Positions 16,373 through 24,307 of a DNA stretch of 38,794 nt are shown one piece after another. The DNA is from UBA1181 sp045226255 (GTDB lineage: Bacteria > Bacteroidota > Bacteroidia > Bacteroidales > Paludibacteraceae). How positions within the stretch are numbered: position 1 is the stretch's first letter; every line of letters starts with the position of its first letter. Location of the stretch: contig JBGVCG010000037.1 of the NCBI GenBank assembly GCA_045226255.1, positions 1 to 38,794 of the forward strand, read 5' to 3'. Made by a program: the position numbers and the translations under genes. The notes beneath the pieces are model-generated. The model saw nothing but the letters and a program-made list of their open reading frames with translations, made no database searches and was not told where the DNA came from.

Positions 16373-17164
16373 TTAGTTCGACTGCAAGAATACACGATAG
16401 TTTTGTATGACATATTCATACATATTCTGGTAAGATTTTCTAGCACTCGGATGGAATGAACTAAAAATAAGTGTACCAGAATTTTTATGGTAGGCGATTT
16501 TCCCCAAACGAGGGTTATCCCCAAATTCAGAGACTTCGTTTTGGGGGAACATCTTTTTTACTGAATTATAGATGATCATACTTGTACAGACAATCATATT
16601 AGGATTTAAAATCTTGATTTCTTTTTCAAGCAAGTCTCCGTATTTAACAATATGTTGTTGTAAAATATGGTCTTTACATTCATGACCTCCTGGGTCCTTT
16701 TTGCATTCCACTATAGCAAACGGCTGCGAGTTAATAAACCTTTTGACTTCTTCCATGTTCGCCTTAACATCATCGAACTTCCAGTCTGTGCTCTTTTCAA
16801 CCTTAGACAATCCCCAAAGGAGAAAAGCAATGGGTTTAAGTATTGATTTTCTTGCCCTCGTCCCGTTATTGAATACAGGAGGGATAAGATTCCTATTTCT
16901 TCTCTTATTTTCGAGCACAGATGGCTTGTCATCTGGCAAGTCCTTCAACCAATAATGGATGTGTTCGTCCCAATTACCATCACCATACTGATGCTGATCT
17001 TTCAGAAGAAACAGAACACGTTTAGGCGAATCCAACCATTCCTGTTCAACCTGTTTATTTTCTTTGCTGTTCTGATACATTATACCATCATAAGTAAAAC
17101 ATGTACCCAAACGATTTTTCCACTCTTCAAACAGAGTATCGAGTTCATTACCAATGTCTTTCAT
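16373..17164 (-). CDS. UDG-superfamily-like protein
   Basis: A cytoplasmic protein of 263 residues. Three segments match, in order, the fold of uracil-DNA-glycosylase-like proteins: a first strand and loop KRVLFLLKDQHQYGDGNWDE (about 48-67), a central ILNPNMIVCTSMIIYNSV (about 186-203), and the motif SSFHPSAR near the C-terminus (HPS as in motif 2 of UDGs). A further conserved-looking AIVECKKDPGG lies at 149-159. I know of bacterial proteins with the pattern 'VLFLLKE...NPDIIIC...HPS' annotated as UDG-like; none has a function known to me. Activity on uracil or another damaged base is inferred only. It lies between the AAA+ and PD-(D/E)XK genes, with its own terminator. Confidence 0.55.
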   Translation of the reverse strand: MKDIGNELDTLFEEWKNRLGTCFTYDGIMYQNSKENKQVEQEWLDSPKRVLFLLKDQHQYGDGNWDEHIHYWLKDLPDDKPSVLENKRRNRNLIPPVFNNGTRARKSILKPIAFLLWGLSKVEKSTDWKFDDVKANMEEVKRFINSQPFAIVECKKDPGGHECKDHILQQHIVKYGDLLEKEIKILNPNMIVCTSMIIYNSVKKMFPQNEVSEFGDNPRLGKIAYHKNSGTLIFSSFHPSARKSYQNMYEYVIQNYRVFLQSN

Positions 17165-17393
17165 ATCATAATAATTTAATCTAAGTTCAACGACAATCCA
17201 TTTCTTTACCCCTCATTCCACAAGAGTGTCTATCCAAACACCTCGCTCTTCTTCTGCAATAATAACAAAAAAATCCAAAAGAATAAAAATCAGGCAAAAG
17301 CATTTTATTGCAGATACCCCTCCACAGAAACAAGTGGCTGACATTACTGCCAGTCACTATTCATTGGGCTACTTATGGGATTTTTCAATCAAT

Positions 17394-18497
17394 CTAACTG
17401 TCATGGAGATGTAATTCAAATGGATCTTCTTCGCCCATTATTACAAGGCGGTTAAATTCTTCACATATAGCTTGAAACAAAAGGAGAATGTCTTCTATGT
17501 TAATATTGTCTTCTTGAAAGGAACGGTAGTTCAAGTCTGTATTTTTGAAACGTCCAAACAGAAGAGTATATGATTGAGATTTAGAATTGAAGCGTAAGTT
17601 TCTATATTTTCCTTCCTTTTCTTCTTTCGGGAGATGAAAAAAATGAATAGTGGGAGTTTTTAGGGCAAACAAATCAGACCTGATGTTTAGAATAGGTTCC
17701 GTAAACAGGTTGTTTGATCTATTGGATTCAGGATTCTGATTTTCAGGAATCCTGCGGGTTACATATATCTCCCAATACTGTCCTTGGTAAAATGCTAAAT
17801 TTGCAAACAACAAATCGGGGAAGACCTTGCCAGCCTGTTTGATGAGGTCTTCGAAGATTCTCCCCCAAATTATATTCTTGCTGTCCCTTCTATTGACTTT
17901 ATTGGAATAGTAGGAATTATATTGATACTTAATACTTTCAACATAATCTTCAAGAATCTCGCTGTGGCAAATCCGTATTGAATCCATAACATTCTTTTGA
18001 GAGAAGAAATCATGGATATCCTTGATTTTGCAGATTTTAGATTTATGAACATTCAGAGTTCCAAGGGCTTGACTGGCTTCTGACTTGATGGAAGGTTCGA
18101 AATGATATCCATCTTTATCAAAGAAAACGGTATTAGCTATCTCATTCACATGACCGGTTTTATAGTAGACAACATATATTTGATTTCGCTTGTCTAATTT
18201 GTCAACGTACTTTTGAAGTTGATCGTCATGTAAACAGGAATCTGTCTTATCCTCAATAATGACATTGACTTCCTTTTCGCTATCAGTGTCAAGTGTGAGC
18301 AAAATGTCAATGTTTTTCACTTGTTGTTCCACTTTGACTCTCTTGAAATCGATATCGACGCCAAGTAAATCTTTGATGAACAGCTCAGAGATCTTTTTTT
18401 TATGTTCATTGTTGGAGTTGAAGCACTCGCACATCCATGCAATAAATGCGTCTTGTACAGATTCAGTGTATGGAAATTTGAATATGTTTGGTTCCAT
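17394..18497 (-). CDS. PD-(D/E)XK nuclease family protein
   Basis: A protein of 367 residues. The nuclease core is N-terminal: a helix with Glu (QDAFIAWMCECF, 15-26), then NIDILLTL with Asp64, then VNVIIEDKTDS with the E82-x-K84 pair and a following helix HDDQLQKYVDKL carrying Gln94. This is the order D...ExK...Q of the PDDEXK_20-type proteins often found beside restriction and defence genes. The rest (170-367) is a helical and beta region without a recognised domain, perhaps target-binding. It is predicted to cut nucleic acid with Mg. It is A+T-richer than its metal-efflux neighbours and sits in the leftward accessory cluster between the DUF4143 ATPase and the UDG-like gene. Confidence 0.8.
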   Translation of the reverse strand: MEPNIFKFPYTESVQDAFIAWMCECFNSNNEHKKKISELFIKDLLGVDIDFKRVKVEQQVKNIDILLTLDTDSEKEVNVIIEDKTDSCLHDDQLQKYVDKLDKRNQIYVVYYKTGHVNEIANTVFFDKDGYHFEPSIKSEASQALGTLNVHKSKICKIKDIHDFFSQKNVMDSIRICHSEILEDYVESIKYQYNSYYSNKVNRRDSKNIIWGRIFEDLIKQAGKVFPDLLFANLAFYQGQYWEIYVTRRIPENQNPESNRSNNLFTEPILNIRSDLFALKTPTIHFFHLPKEEKEGKYRNLRFNSKSQSYTLLFGRFKNTDLNYRSFQEDNINIEDILLLFQAICEEFNRLVIMGEEDPFELHLHDS

Positions 18498-18678
18498 AGT
18501 CCATCCTATTTATATTTCACGACTTACAAATTTTCGTTGACAAAGAGTCCAACGTCACCAAATTTTTCACAACAACCATTGGCTCATCTCTCGTCAGAGT
18601 AATATGCAAATTTAACAAATTACTTTATTTCAAGATAATATGCAACTTGAAATTCGAACTTAGGACGTACTCACGATC

Positions 18679-18718
18679 TCTCCCTAGCAATCCAAGTACA
18701 AGCCTCCGCATCCGCCAG
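18679..18718 (-). pseudogene. Copied 3' end of the DnaQ-type exonuclease gene
   Basis: These 40 bp match 20092-20131, the end of the intact exonuclease gene, with two mismatches. Read leftwards in the same frame they give ALADAEACTWIARE-type residues, then an early TGA at 18672-18674. The copy begins only a few bases behind the stop of the DUF4143 ATPase gene. It is a fragment without start, left by a duplication or insertion event. Confidence 0.75.
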
Positions 18719-18727
18719 CGATGCTAT

Positions 18728-19918
18728 TTACAACAACCGCCCCACATCGCTCTTCAAGAATGTCTCGATGTCAACACCTCCCGTACCAACGACAAAGCTG
18801 AGGTCTGGATGGAAGGTCTTTTCGAAGAGTGGTAATCCTTTGTTGGTGCCTCTGCGTCCACTCTTCACCTCTATGGCTATGCATTTGTGCTGAGATTTTA
18901 TGATGAAATCCACCTCGTCGGCACGCTCTCTCCAGTAAAAGAGTTTATAATCCAGTTCGGCAGTCTGACTGAGCAAATGCGCTCCGATGGCTGATTCCAC
19001 CCATCGTCCCCACACCTCCGTGTCTATCCGATCTGCTTTATATGACCGTCCCTTGAATGCAGTTAAGAGTGCGTTGTTGTAAACCTGAAACTTGGGAATT
19101 GAATTGTATTTTCGTGCATCATCCATCGCATACTTTTGTAATCCGGCTATCAAGTTACATTCATCCAAAATATTGATATAGTGAGCAATGGTGGTTGCAT
19201 TACCTGCATCCTGCAACTGACCAACGATCTTGGTCAGAGAAAGCAATTCCCCAGAATAACTACACCCAATATCAAACAATTGCTTCATCAAGGCTGGCTT
19301 GTAGATGTTGGATGTCATAAGCACATCCTTTTCTATGGACGGTACCACCAACGAGTCTTTGACGTATCGTTTCCACCGCTTTTCATTGTCGACAAAAGCT
19401 GCTGCTCCTGGGTATCCTCCATAATAGATGTACTTGTCCACATCCCAACCAAATGCATCGTGCATCTCCTGATAACTCCAATGTCCAATGCGGATAAGCT
19501 CGAATCTGCCTGCCAATGACTCTGTAAGTCCCTTTTTCAAAAGCAATCTGGAACTTCCCAACAACACCACTTTGATGTTTATATTATTACGCGTGTCATT
19601 GTCCCATTCTCGTTTTACGGCTTCACTCCAATTGTTCAGTTTCTGAATTTCATCGATTGCCAAAATCGTTTCCTTCTGTCCCTCCAACAACATCTGCATC
19701 CGTACAGCTTGCCATACTTTCCTTATCCAATCTGTATCCGTAGGATCCACTAAATCCGCATTCTCACTGACATACGGAATGTCAATGTTGGACAGAACTT
19801 GTCGCACTAACGTAGTCTTACCTACCTGACGTGGTCCCGCTAACACTTGAATGAATCGCCTTGGCTCTTTAATTCTTTCAACAATCTCATTGTATTTTTG
19901 TCTTACATATCCATCCAT
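18728..19918 (-). CDS. AAA_14/DUF4143 ATP-binding protein
   Basis: A protein of 396 residues, full length for the family. Walker A GPRQVGKTT is at 28-36, Walker B ILAIDEIQK at about 85-93 and the AAA_14 sensor segment VVLLGSSRLLL at about 112-122. The C-terminal DUF4143 domain contains a restriction-endonuclease-like core, with ADEVDF followed by CIAIEVKSG (about 340-365). These P-loop proteins are abundant, variably present and functionally obscure in Bacteroidales; links to toxin, DNA-uptake or mobile roles have been suggested. It has its own promoter with twin 19-bp repeats. It is placed between the intact exonuclease gene and a 40-bp copy of that gene's end, which suggests that it arrived as a unit in this operon. 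Confidence 0.9.
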   Translation of the reverse strand: MDGYVRQKYNEIVERIKEPRRFIQVLAGPRQVGKTTLVRQVLSNIDIPYVSENADLVDPTDTDWIRKVWQAVRMQMLLEGQKETILAIDEIQKLNNWSEAVKREWDNDTRNNINIKVVLLGSSRLLLKKGLTESLAGRFELIRIGHWSYQEMHDAFGWDVDKYIYYGGYPGAAAFVDNEKRWKRYVKDSLVVPSIEKDVLMTSNIYKPALMKQLFDIGCSYSGELLSLTKIVGQLQDAGNATTIAHYINILDECNLIAGLQKYAMDDARKYNSIPKFQVYNNALLTAFKGRSYKADRIDTEVWGRWVESAIGAHLLSQTAELDYKLFYWRERADEVDFIIKSQHKCIAIEVKSGRRGTNKGLPLFEKTFHPDLSFVVGTGGVDIETFLKSDVGRLL

Positions 19919-19942
19919 TTGCAGTCTTCTTTTTTAACATTA

Positions 19943-19972
19943 CAAATATACAAAATGTTCAATTCTACACAA
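19943..19972 (-). promoter_or_regulatory. Promoter of the DUF4143 ATPase gene
   Basis: Leftward reading: TTG (complement of 19970-19972), 19 bases, then TATATTTG (complement of 19943-19950), an exact -33/-7 pair for Bacteroidetes. The predicted start of transcription is about 20 bases before the ATG. The spacer carries one copy of the twin repeat. Confidence 0.65.
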
Positions 19973-20011
19973 CAAAATCTTCAAAAGTTTATTACAAAAT
20001 GTTCAATTCTA
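19949..20011. repeat. Twin 19-bp direct repeat over the ATPase promoter
   Basis: TACAAAATGTTCAATTCTA occurs exactly at 19949-19967 and again at 19993-20011, 44 bp apart (about four helical turns). One copy fills the promoter spacer. It could be an operator pair for autoregulation. Confidence 0.7.
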
Positions 20012-20083
20012 TATTATAACACCTTACTAAACAATCATTTAATCACAATTCGTATTTCTACAAAAATAAACACAATGAATCAC

Positions 20084-20578
20084 CTACAATATCTCCCTAG
20101 CAATCCAAGCGCAAGCCTCCGCATCCGCCAGTGCGTGATGGTGGTTCTCCAAATGGTAGCCACAAGCTTCGGCAACGACGTGCAGCTGGTGGTTGGGCAA
20201 GCGCTTCCCGAAATGTCTACGGGCCGCTACGCAGGTGCAATGGAACTCGTAATCAGGATAGTCCATTTGGTAGGTGCGGAATACTGCCTTCAGACAACTC
20301 TCGTCAAATGAGCTGTTGTGCGCCACAAGGGGCAATCCCTCTATCAACGGTTCGATCTGCGCCCACACCTTGGGGAAGATGGGGGCGTCGTCCGTGTCCT
20401 CGGGGCAAAGGCCATGAACCTGCGAACACCAGTAGTTGTAATAGTTGGGCTCTGGCTGAATGAGGGAGTAGAACGAGTCCACGAACTCACCATCCCGCAC
20501 GATGACAATGCCGACAGAACACACGGAAGAGCGCTCATTGTTGGCCGTCTCAAAATCTATTGCTGCAAAGTCTTTCAT
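20084..20578 (-). CDS. DnaQ-like 3'-5' exonuclease (DEDDh)
   Basis: A compact exonuclease of 164 residues. All catalytic positions are present: Asp8 and Glu10 (AIDFET), Asp92 (HNSSFDESCL), His147 and Asp152 (HHALADAEA), so it is a DEDDh enzyme like the polymerase III epsilon core or RNase T. It should remove nucleotides from 3' ends of DNA or RNA with two metal ions. It lacks any polymerase or BRCT extension. Six bases separate it from the GIY-YIG gene upstream, so it belongs to the WYL operon. A 40-bp copy of its 3' end is found at 18679-18718, on the far side of the DUF4143 ATPase. Confidence 0.9.
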   Translation of the reverse strand: MKDFAAIDFETANNERSSVCSVGIVIVRDGEFVDSFYSLIQPEPNYYNYWCSQVHGLCPEDTDDAPIFPKVWAQIEPLIEGLPLVAHNSSFDESCLKAVFRTYQMDYPDYEFHCTCVAARRHFGKRLPNHQLHVVAEACGYHLENHHHALADAEACAWIAREIL

Positions 20579-20584
20579 ACATGC

Positions 20585-21478
20585 TCAATTCTCATTATAT
20601 CCGTGATCCCGTGTCCCAAACTTTATCTTATACATAGTTTCTCTATCTATGGCTACTTTAGGTGTGACATTGAGAGGAAGCGTCTCGAGAATGGTCCATT
20701 GAAAATTTTGTTCTGCATAGCTTATGCCATTGTTTTTAAGTAAATCCACAAGACGTTTATTGTTTCCATGCCCTGTCTGCGCATATTCAGTCCATCTTCC
20801 AAGAATACCATTTTTAGCATCTTTCGTATCTTTATATGTTACACCTACATACTGCATGCCGTTTGATTTATCTAATATAAGATATACACAATTCAGACTT
20901 TCAAGTTTAGATTTCCAATCCTTGTTCTCCACTACTTTTCTCAATTGCGGCAAACTTAGCACGACGTCCTCATAACGAGTGAAAGGGGGAATGCCATCTG
21001 TATTGTTAATCTGCTCTATTCGTTTCACTTCCTTACTTGTCGTCCAGTTCTGCATCCATTTTCGCATAGATCCACCCCAATCAATAACGACATTGTCCTT
21101 TAATATTTCGAATCCATCTAATTCTCGGATATCATATACGGAATTTCCATTACTTGTGGGATGTAATCTTCCAAAGTTCTTAAAAACACCAATGAAACGA
21201 CACTCGCAATGTTCCTCTCCAAGAAACACTACCAGATAGTCAACATTCTTCATATCTTCATCTGATTGCTCACTCTGCCATTTAAGAAACGAATCATAGT
21301 CTGAACGATATAATTTATAGACTGGGCCATCATATTTTTCAGAAATAAAGCTGTCGTCTTTGACAAATGAGCTATGTCTAATGAGTTTAATACGCCTTTC
21401 ATTGGCAATGTCAAATTCTGCATTGCGATTGCGACCTTTCAATAAGTCCTGAATACTAATGATGTAATTCTTATCCAT
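20585..21478 (-). CDS. GIY-YIG nuclease with an N-terminal recognition region
   Basis: A protein of 297 residues. The C-terminal third is a GIY-YIG nuclease: CVYLI (197-201, the GIY strand), QYVGVTY (209-215, the YIG strand), Arg228 in GILGRW, and Glu280 in DRETMYK as the metal ligand. Residues 1-190 are of no family I recognise and contain CRFIGVFKNFGR and the tryptophan-rich WGGSMRKWMQNW; they probably bind the substrate. Cleavage of DNA is the usual activity. It lies between the YopX-like gene (35 bp) and the exonuclease gene (6 bp), so the WYL operon encodes an endonuclease followed by an exonuclease. Confidence 0.85.
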   Translation of the reverse strand: MDKNYIISIQDLLKGRNRNAEFDIANERRIKLIRHSSFVKDDSFISEKYDGPVYKLYRSDYDSFLKWQSEQSDEDMKNVDYLVVFLGEEHCECRFIGVFKNFGRLHPTSNGNSVYDIRELDGFEILKDNVVIDWGGSMRKWMQNWTTSKEVKRIEQINNTDGIPPFTRYEDVVLSLPQLRKVVENKDWKSKLESLNCVYLILDKSNGMQYVGVTYKDTKDAKNGILGRWTEYAQTGHGNNKRLVDLLKNNGISYAEQNFQWTILETLPLNVTPKVAIDRETMYKIKFGTRDHGYNEN

Positions 21479-21513
21479 ATAATAAAGTAATTTAGGTTAC
21501 AAAGCTATTTGTT

Positions 21514-22569
21514 TTAGTCTTTCCCTATCATATCCCATGTCAAAATATTATTTAGAATCCAGAAGGGTACGATGACATTGTGGATTTTGTATTTATACCA
21601 TTCTACGAATTGCATTGCGGTCTTGAATTCCTCATGTTTGTCGTCAATCTCCAACGCTTCTTTGAAATCGCACAAGACAAATGTCCTTTCTGGATTGTTA
21701 TGGGCATATTGCAGAAATTCATGAAAGGCTGTTCTGATTGAATCATAAAAGTCGTCAGTCGTCGCAAATTTAATAGTGTGCAACTCTCCATGATAGGCAT
21801 CGGGGATATTGTCTGCGCACATAATGGTGTTGGGTGTTTCACCGTCTTCTGTCGTTTCTTTCGCCAAATAGCATAGAACATCTTCTTCAAGAAGTACATC
21901 AGACAACTGTTTGTATATGAGTCGCCGACCTCTTCTTTGCGGCTTGAAGTCATCTGTAAACTTTGGACGACTCTCCGACTTTGAAGCCCTTGCAATCACT
22001 TCTTTTTGACTGATGCCGTATGGCATGAATTGGTCAATCGGCCAATATAGTTTTCCAATCATAAACTCTGTGAATAATGTGGGCTCAATGTCTGAGAATA
22101 CTGTACCTACCTTGTGTATTTCCCAGTTCTCTTCAAAAAGTATTTCGCAGTTGTCTCCTGCAAGTCCGGGAGTCGTAGAATCTCCGAAATAGCGTACCAA
22201 TGAAGTGTACCCTCTGTGTGTGACAACATCGCCTGTGAATATTTCCTGATTCTGATCATCTCTGTATTTGGTATCTACACCAGCAAAGATGACAGGTACC
22301 TGTGACAACAAAGTGGATGTGTGCAAAGGCTTATGGAATCTTGTATATTCTATGTCTTTCGACCAAAGAATCATAACATCGCCATCGAACGTGAAATCCC
22401 CGAAATAGGCATAGTCAAAATACCCCAAGGGGTTGATGAACCTCACCCGTCTGTTATCAAGGATAGTTTTTAGTTTGTCACTATCATGAGATTGCATGAT
22501 TTCCTTATAATGTTCACGACATAATTCTTGTATGCCTATAAAACTGTATTTGCTAAAATCAAATGCCAT
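21514..22569 (-). CDS. Hypothetical protein with YopX-like N-terminal segment
   Basis: A protein of 351 residues. ATG 22569 is chosen because GGAGG lies seven bases upstream; GTG 22575 would put the ribosome site too close. Residues 100-170 resemble phage YopX proteins: KYRDDQNQEIFTGDVVTHRG (gxkDxnGkeIyxGDiv) and later VGTVFSDIEP. The C-terminal half (220-351) is not recognised. YopX-like proteins are common in phages and accessory islands and have no clear function. The gene follows the WYL regulator directly (overlapping start and stop region) and precedes the two nuclease genes, so it is an integral member of that operon. Confidence 0.6.
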   Translation of the reverse strand: MAFDFSKYSFIGIQELCREHYKEIMQSHDSDKLKTILDNRRVRFINPLGYFDYAYFGDFTFDGDVMILWSKDIEYTRFHKPLHTSTLLSQVPVIFAGVDTKYRDDQNQEIFTGDVVTHRGYTSLVRYFGDSTTPGLAGDNCEILFEENWEIHKVGTVFSDIEPTLFTEFMIGKLYWPIDQFMPYGISQKEVIARASKSESRPKFTDDFKPQRRGRRLIYKQLSDVLLEEDVLCYLAKETTEDGETPNTIMCADNIPDAYHGELHTIKFATTDDFYDSIRTAFHEFLQYAHNNPERTFVLCDFKEALEIDDKHEEFKTAMQFVEWYKYKIHNVIVPFWILNNILTWDMIGKD

Positions 22570-22571
22570 AA

Positions 22572-23492
22572 TCACTCCTCCTTATATTTATCCCACATCC
22601 TTTTTATCTTTTCTCCTATCTCATTACGAAGCCATTGAGGCTCAAGCACTTCCACATCTTCCCCATTCTTCAACAACTCTTGTTGGAAATCGAACTCCGG
22701 ACGGAGGAAGAAGGTGAAGATACTGAATTCTTCATTGCGTTCCACCTCCTCTTGCGATTCATGTATCTTCAGGCTACGTATGTAATTGGCTTGACTCGCC
22801 GATGCCTTTATCTTGACTGCCTGCTTCTCCACATGATGATTGGTGATAATACCGTAACAACCATCAAAGTATTCATTCGCATCCCAATCTTTTGGCAACT
22901 CAAATGTCTCGTCCTTCACATTCAATTCTTGAATACGATCCAATGCATATATCCTTGGCTCATCATGATAGGTTCCCTGTGCCACCATATACCATCGTTG
23001 ACGGAATAACTTAACGCAATAGGGGTGCACATCATAATTTCCCTCTTTGTCTTTCCAGAAACTATGATAGGTCATGTTGAGCACATGGTTCTCCTTCATG
23101 GCCTCGATGATGGTTTGCAGGTATGCCTGTCCGGAGGGTACGTACTCCAGCAGGATACGGTCTTTGATGGTTTGGCTGCCGAGCAAGGTGTTGCTGACGC
23201 AAAACGTGTTGATGATCCACGAACGCAGACCACCGTTATTGAGGTCATCACTGTTCTCTATGTAGTAGCGATACTCATCACAACGCTCGTTCTCGATATT
23301 GATATCAAACATTTCCTCAATAGTTTTGCGCCAGTTCTCGAAGGTGCGCTTAGGGAGATCGGCTCCTCCGCTGAGGTCCACGTTTCCCTTCCACTTCTTG
23401 TTCAGATCGTCAAAGGAGATCTTTTGACTGCGGTTGATAGTGTCTACCAACCAGACATACTTTCTAATTAGATTTGGTCCTTTCCCTGCCAT
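22572..23492 (-). CDS. WYL-domain transcriptional regulator of the nuclease cluster
   Basis: A protein of 306 residues starting at ATG 23492 (MAGKGPNLIRKYVWLVDTIN); the longer frame to 23618 would run through the promoter and operator. Residues 1-75 are a helix-turn-helix region (LPKRTFENWRKTIEEMF). The WYL domain (about 125-210) shows NMTYHSFW, YCVKLFRQRWYMVAQG and RIYALDRIQEL. The end (215-306) is the WCX-type extension. WYL proteins bind nucleic-acid-derived ligands and often control defence and repair genes. The palindrome TGCCA-N5-TGGCA lies 38 bp before its start and again before the AAA+ gene, so I infer that it regulates both operons. Confidence 0.88.
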   Translation of the reverse strand: MAGKGPNLIRKYVWLVDTINRSQKISFDDLNKKWKGNVDLSGGADLPKRTFENWRKTIEEMFDINIENERCDEYRYYIENSDDLNNGGLRSWIINTFCVSNTLLGSQTIKDRILLEYVPSGQAYLQTIIEAMKENHVLNMTYHSFWKDKEGNYDVHPYCVKLFRQRWYMVAQGTYHDEPRIYALDRIQELNVKDETFELPKDWDANEYFDGCYGIITNHHVEKQAVKIKASASQANYIRSLKIHESQEEVERNEEFSIFTFFLRPEFDFQQELLKNGEDVEVLEPQWLRNEIGEKIKRMWDKYKEE

Positions 23493-23510
23493 ATCGAATG
23501 ATTTTTTTTG

Positions 23511-23544
23511 CAAATATATGAAAGGGGTGTGCCAAATCGTGGCA
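23511..23544 (-). promoter_or_regulatory. WYL operon promoter and operator
   Basis: Leftward: the palindrome TGCCA-CGATT-TGGCA (complement of 23530-23544), 11 bases, then TATATTTG (complement of 23511-23518), a perfect -7 box. The arrangement is the same as before the AAA+ gene at 15998-16031. Confidence 0.7.
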
Positions 23545-23595
23545 TAGGGTGTGTTTTTTATGGGGAGGGGGGGGGAAAAATAATGATGGGACATT

Positions 23596-23627
23596 ACGAC
23601 TTGGCGGGGTGACGACATGGCGGGGTG
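23596..23627. repeat. 16-bp tandem duplication beside a G-run
   Basis: ACGACTTGGCGGGGTG and ACGACATGGCGGGGTG are adjacent copies with one mismatch, next to a run of nine G (about 23567-23575). Both lie between the WYL gene and the convergent end of the GNAT gene. A simple length-variable tract. Confidence 0.7.
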
Positions 23628-23640
23628 GAGACATAACGGA

Positions 23641-24126
23641 TTAACAACGAGGAGGGGGAAGTTGTGCGAGCATTAGGAGCTCCTCTCCCCTATCCTCCAC
23701 GATCTCAAAACCCGCCTTTTGATACATGCGGAGCGCATAGTTCTCCTTCTGCACCGATAATGATACTTGCGCATAGCCTTTCTGGCGGAGGAGTTCGAGC
23801 ATCTGGTGAAGCAGTTGTGTACCAATACCTTGTCCACGATAGTCTGGATAGAGCGAGATGGCCAACGAAGGGGTTTGGTTGTCCACATGCCCATAATCGT
23901 CCATCACCCGCACCCATACGGCACCGACGATCTTGCCGTCACACTCCGCCACCAGGCAATGGTCGTGGGGCGACTCCCCGAAACCACGCACATAGAGTTG
24001 CAAATCCTCCTGTTCGATGATGGAACGTGGCGGCGGCACCACGCCTTGAGGGATAAAGATGGCTTCGTAGAGGAAATCGTCCAACACGAGTATCTCTTCT
24101 TTCTGTATTTTTCGGATATGAGTCAT
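23641..24126 (-). CDS. GNAT family N-acetyltransferase
   Basis: A protein of 161 residues from ATG 24126 (MTHIRKIQKEE); a TTG three bases upstream is less likely. The GNAT core is clear: the substrate strand KIVGAVWVRV (about 66-75), the acetyl-CoA loop YPDYRGQGIGTQLL (about 94-107, motif QxxGxG/A) and the last strand NYALRMYQKAGFEIV (about 127-141). It transfers acetyl from acetyl-CoA to an unknown amine. It appears to be a single gene with its 3' end 148 bp from the WYL gene. Confidence 0.9.
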   Translation of the reverse strand: MTHIRKIQKEEILVLDDFLYEAIFIPQGVVPPPRSIIEQEDLQLYVRGFGESPHDHCLVAECDGKIVGAVWVRVMDDYGHVDNQTPSLAISLYPDYRGQGIGTQLLHQMLELLRQKGYAQVSLSVQKENYALRMYQKAGFEIVEDRGEELLMLAQLPPPRC

Positions 24127-24307
24127 CAAAAGTTTCGTTTACGTTTACAATCTCTCAAAATTACGCATCATCTACCGCAAAACCAAGGGAAACAAGAGGG
24201 AAACGCATGATCCGATTAAAATATGGGCAAGGATTTATTTAGTCCCTAATTGCAACACACATCATAAACTTTATTATTTTTGTATAAAGCAAAAAAATAA
24301 CGAAGTC

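Noticed and set aside
23493..23618. N-terminal extension of the WYL regulator to 23618
   Set aside because: It would translate the -7 box, the palindromic operator and a G-run; the family-like start is at 23492.
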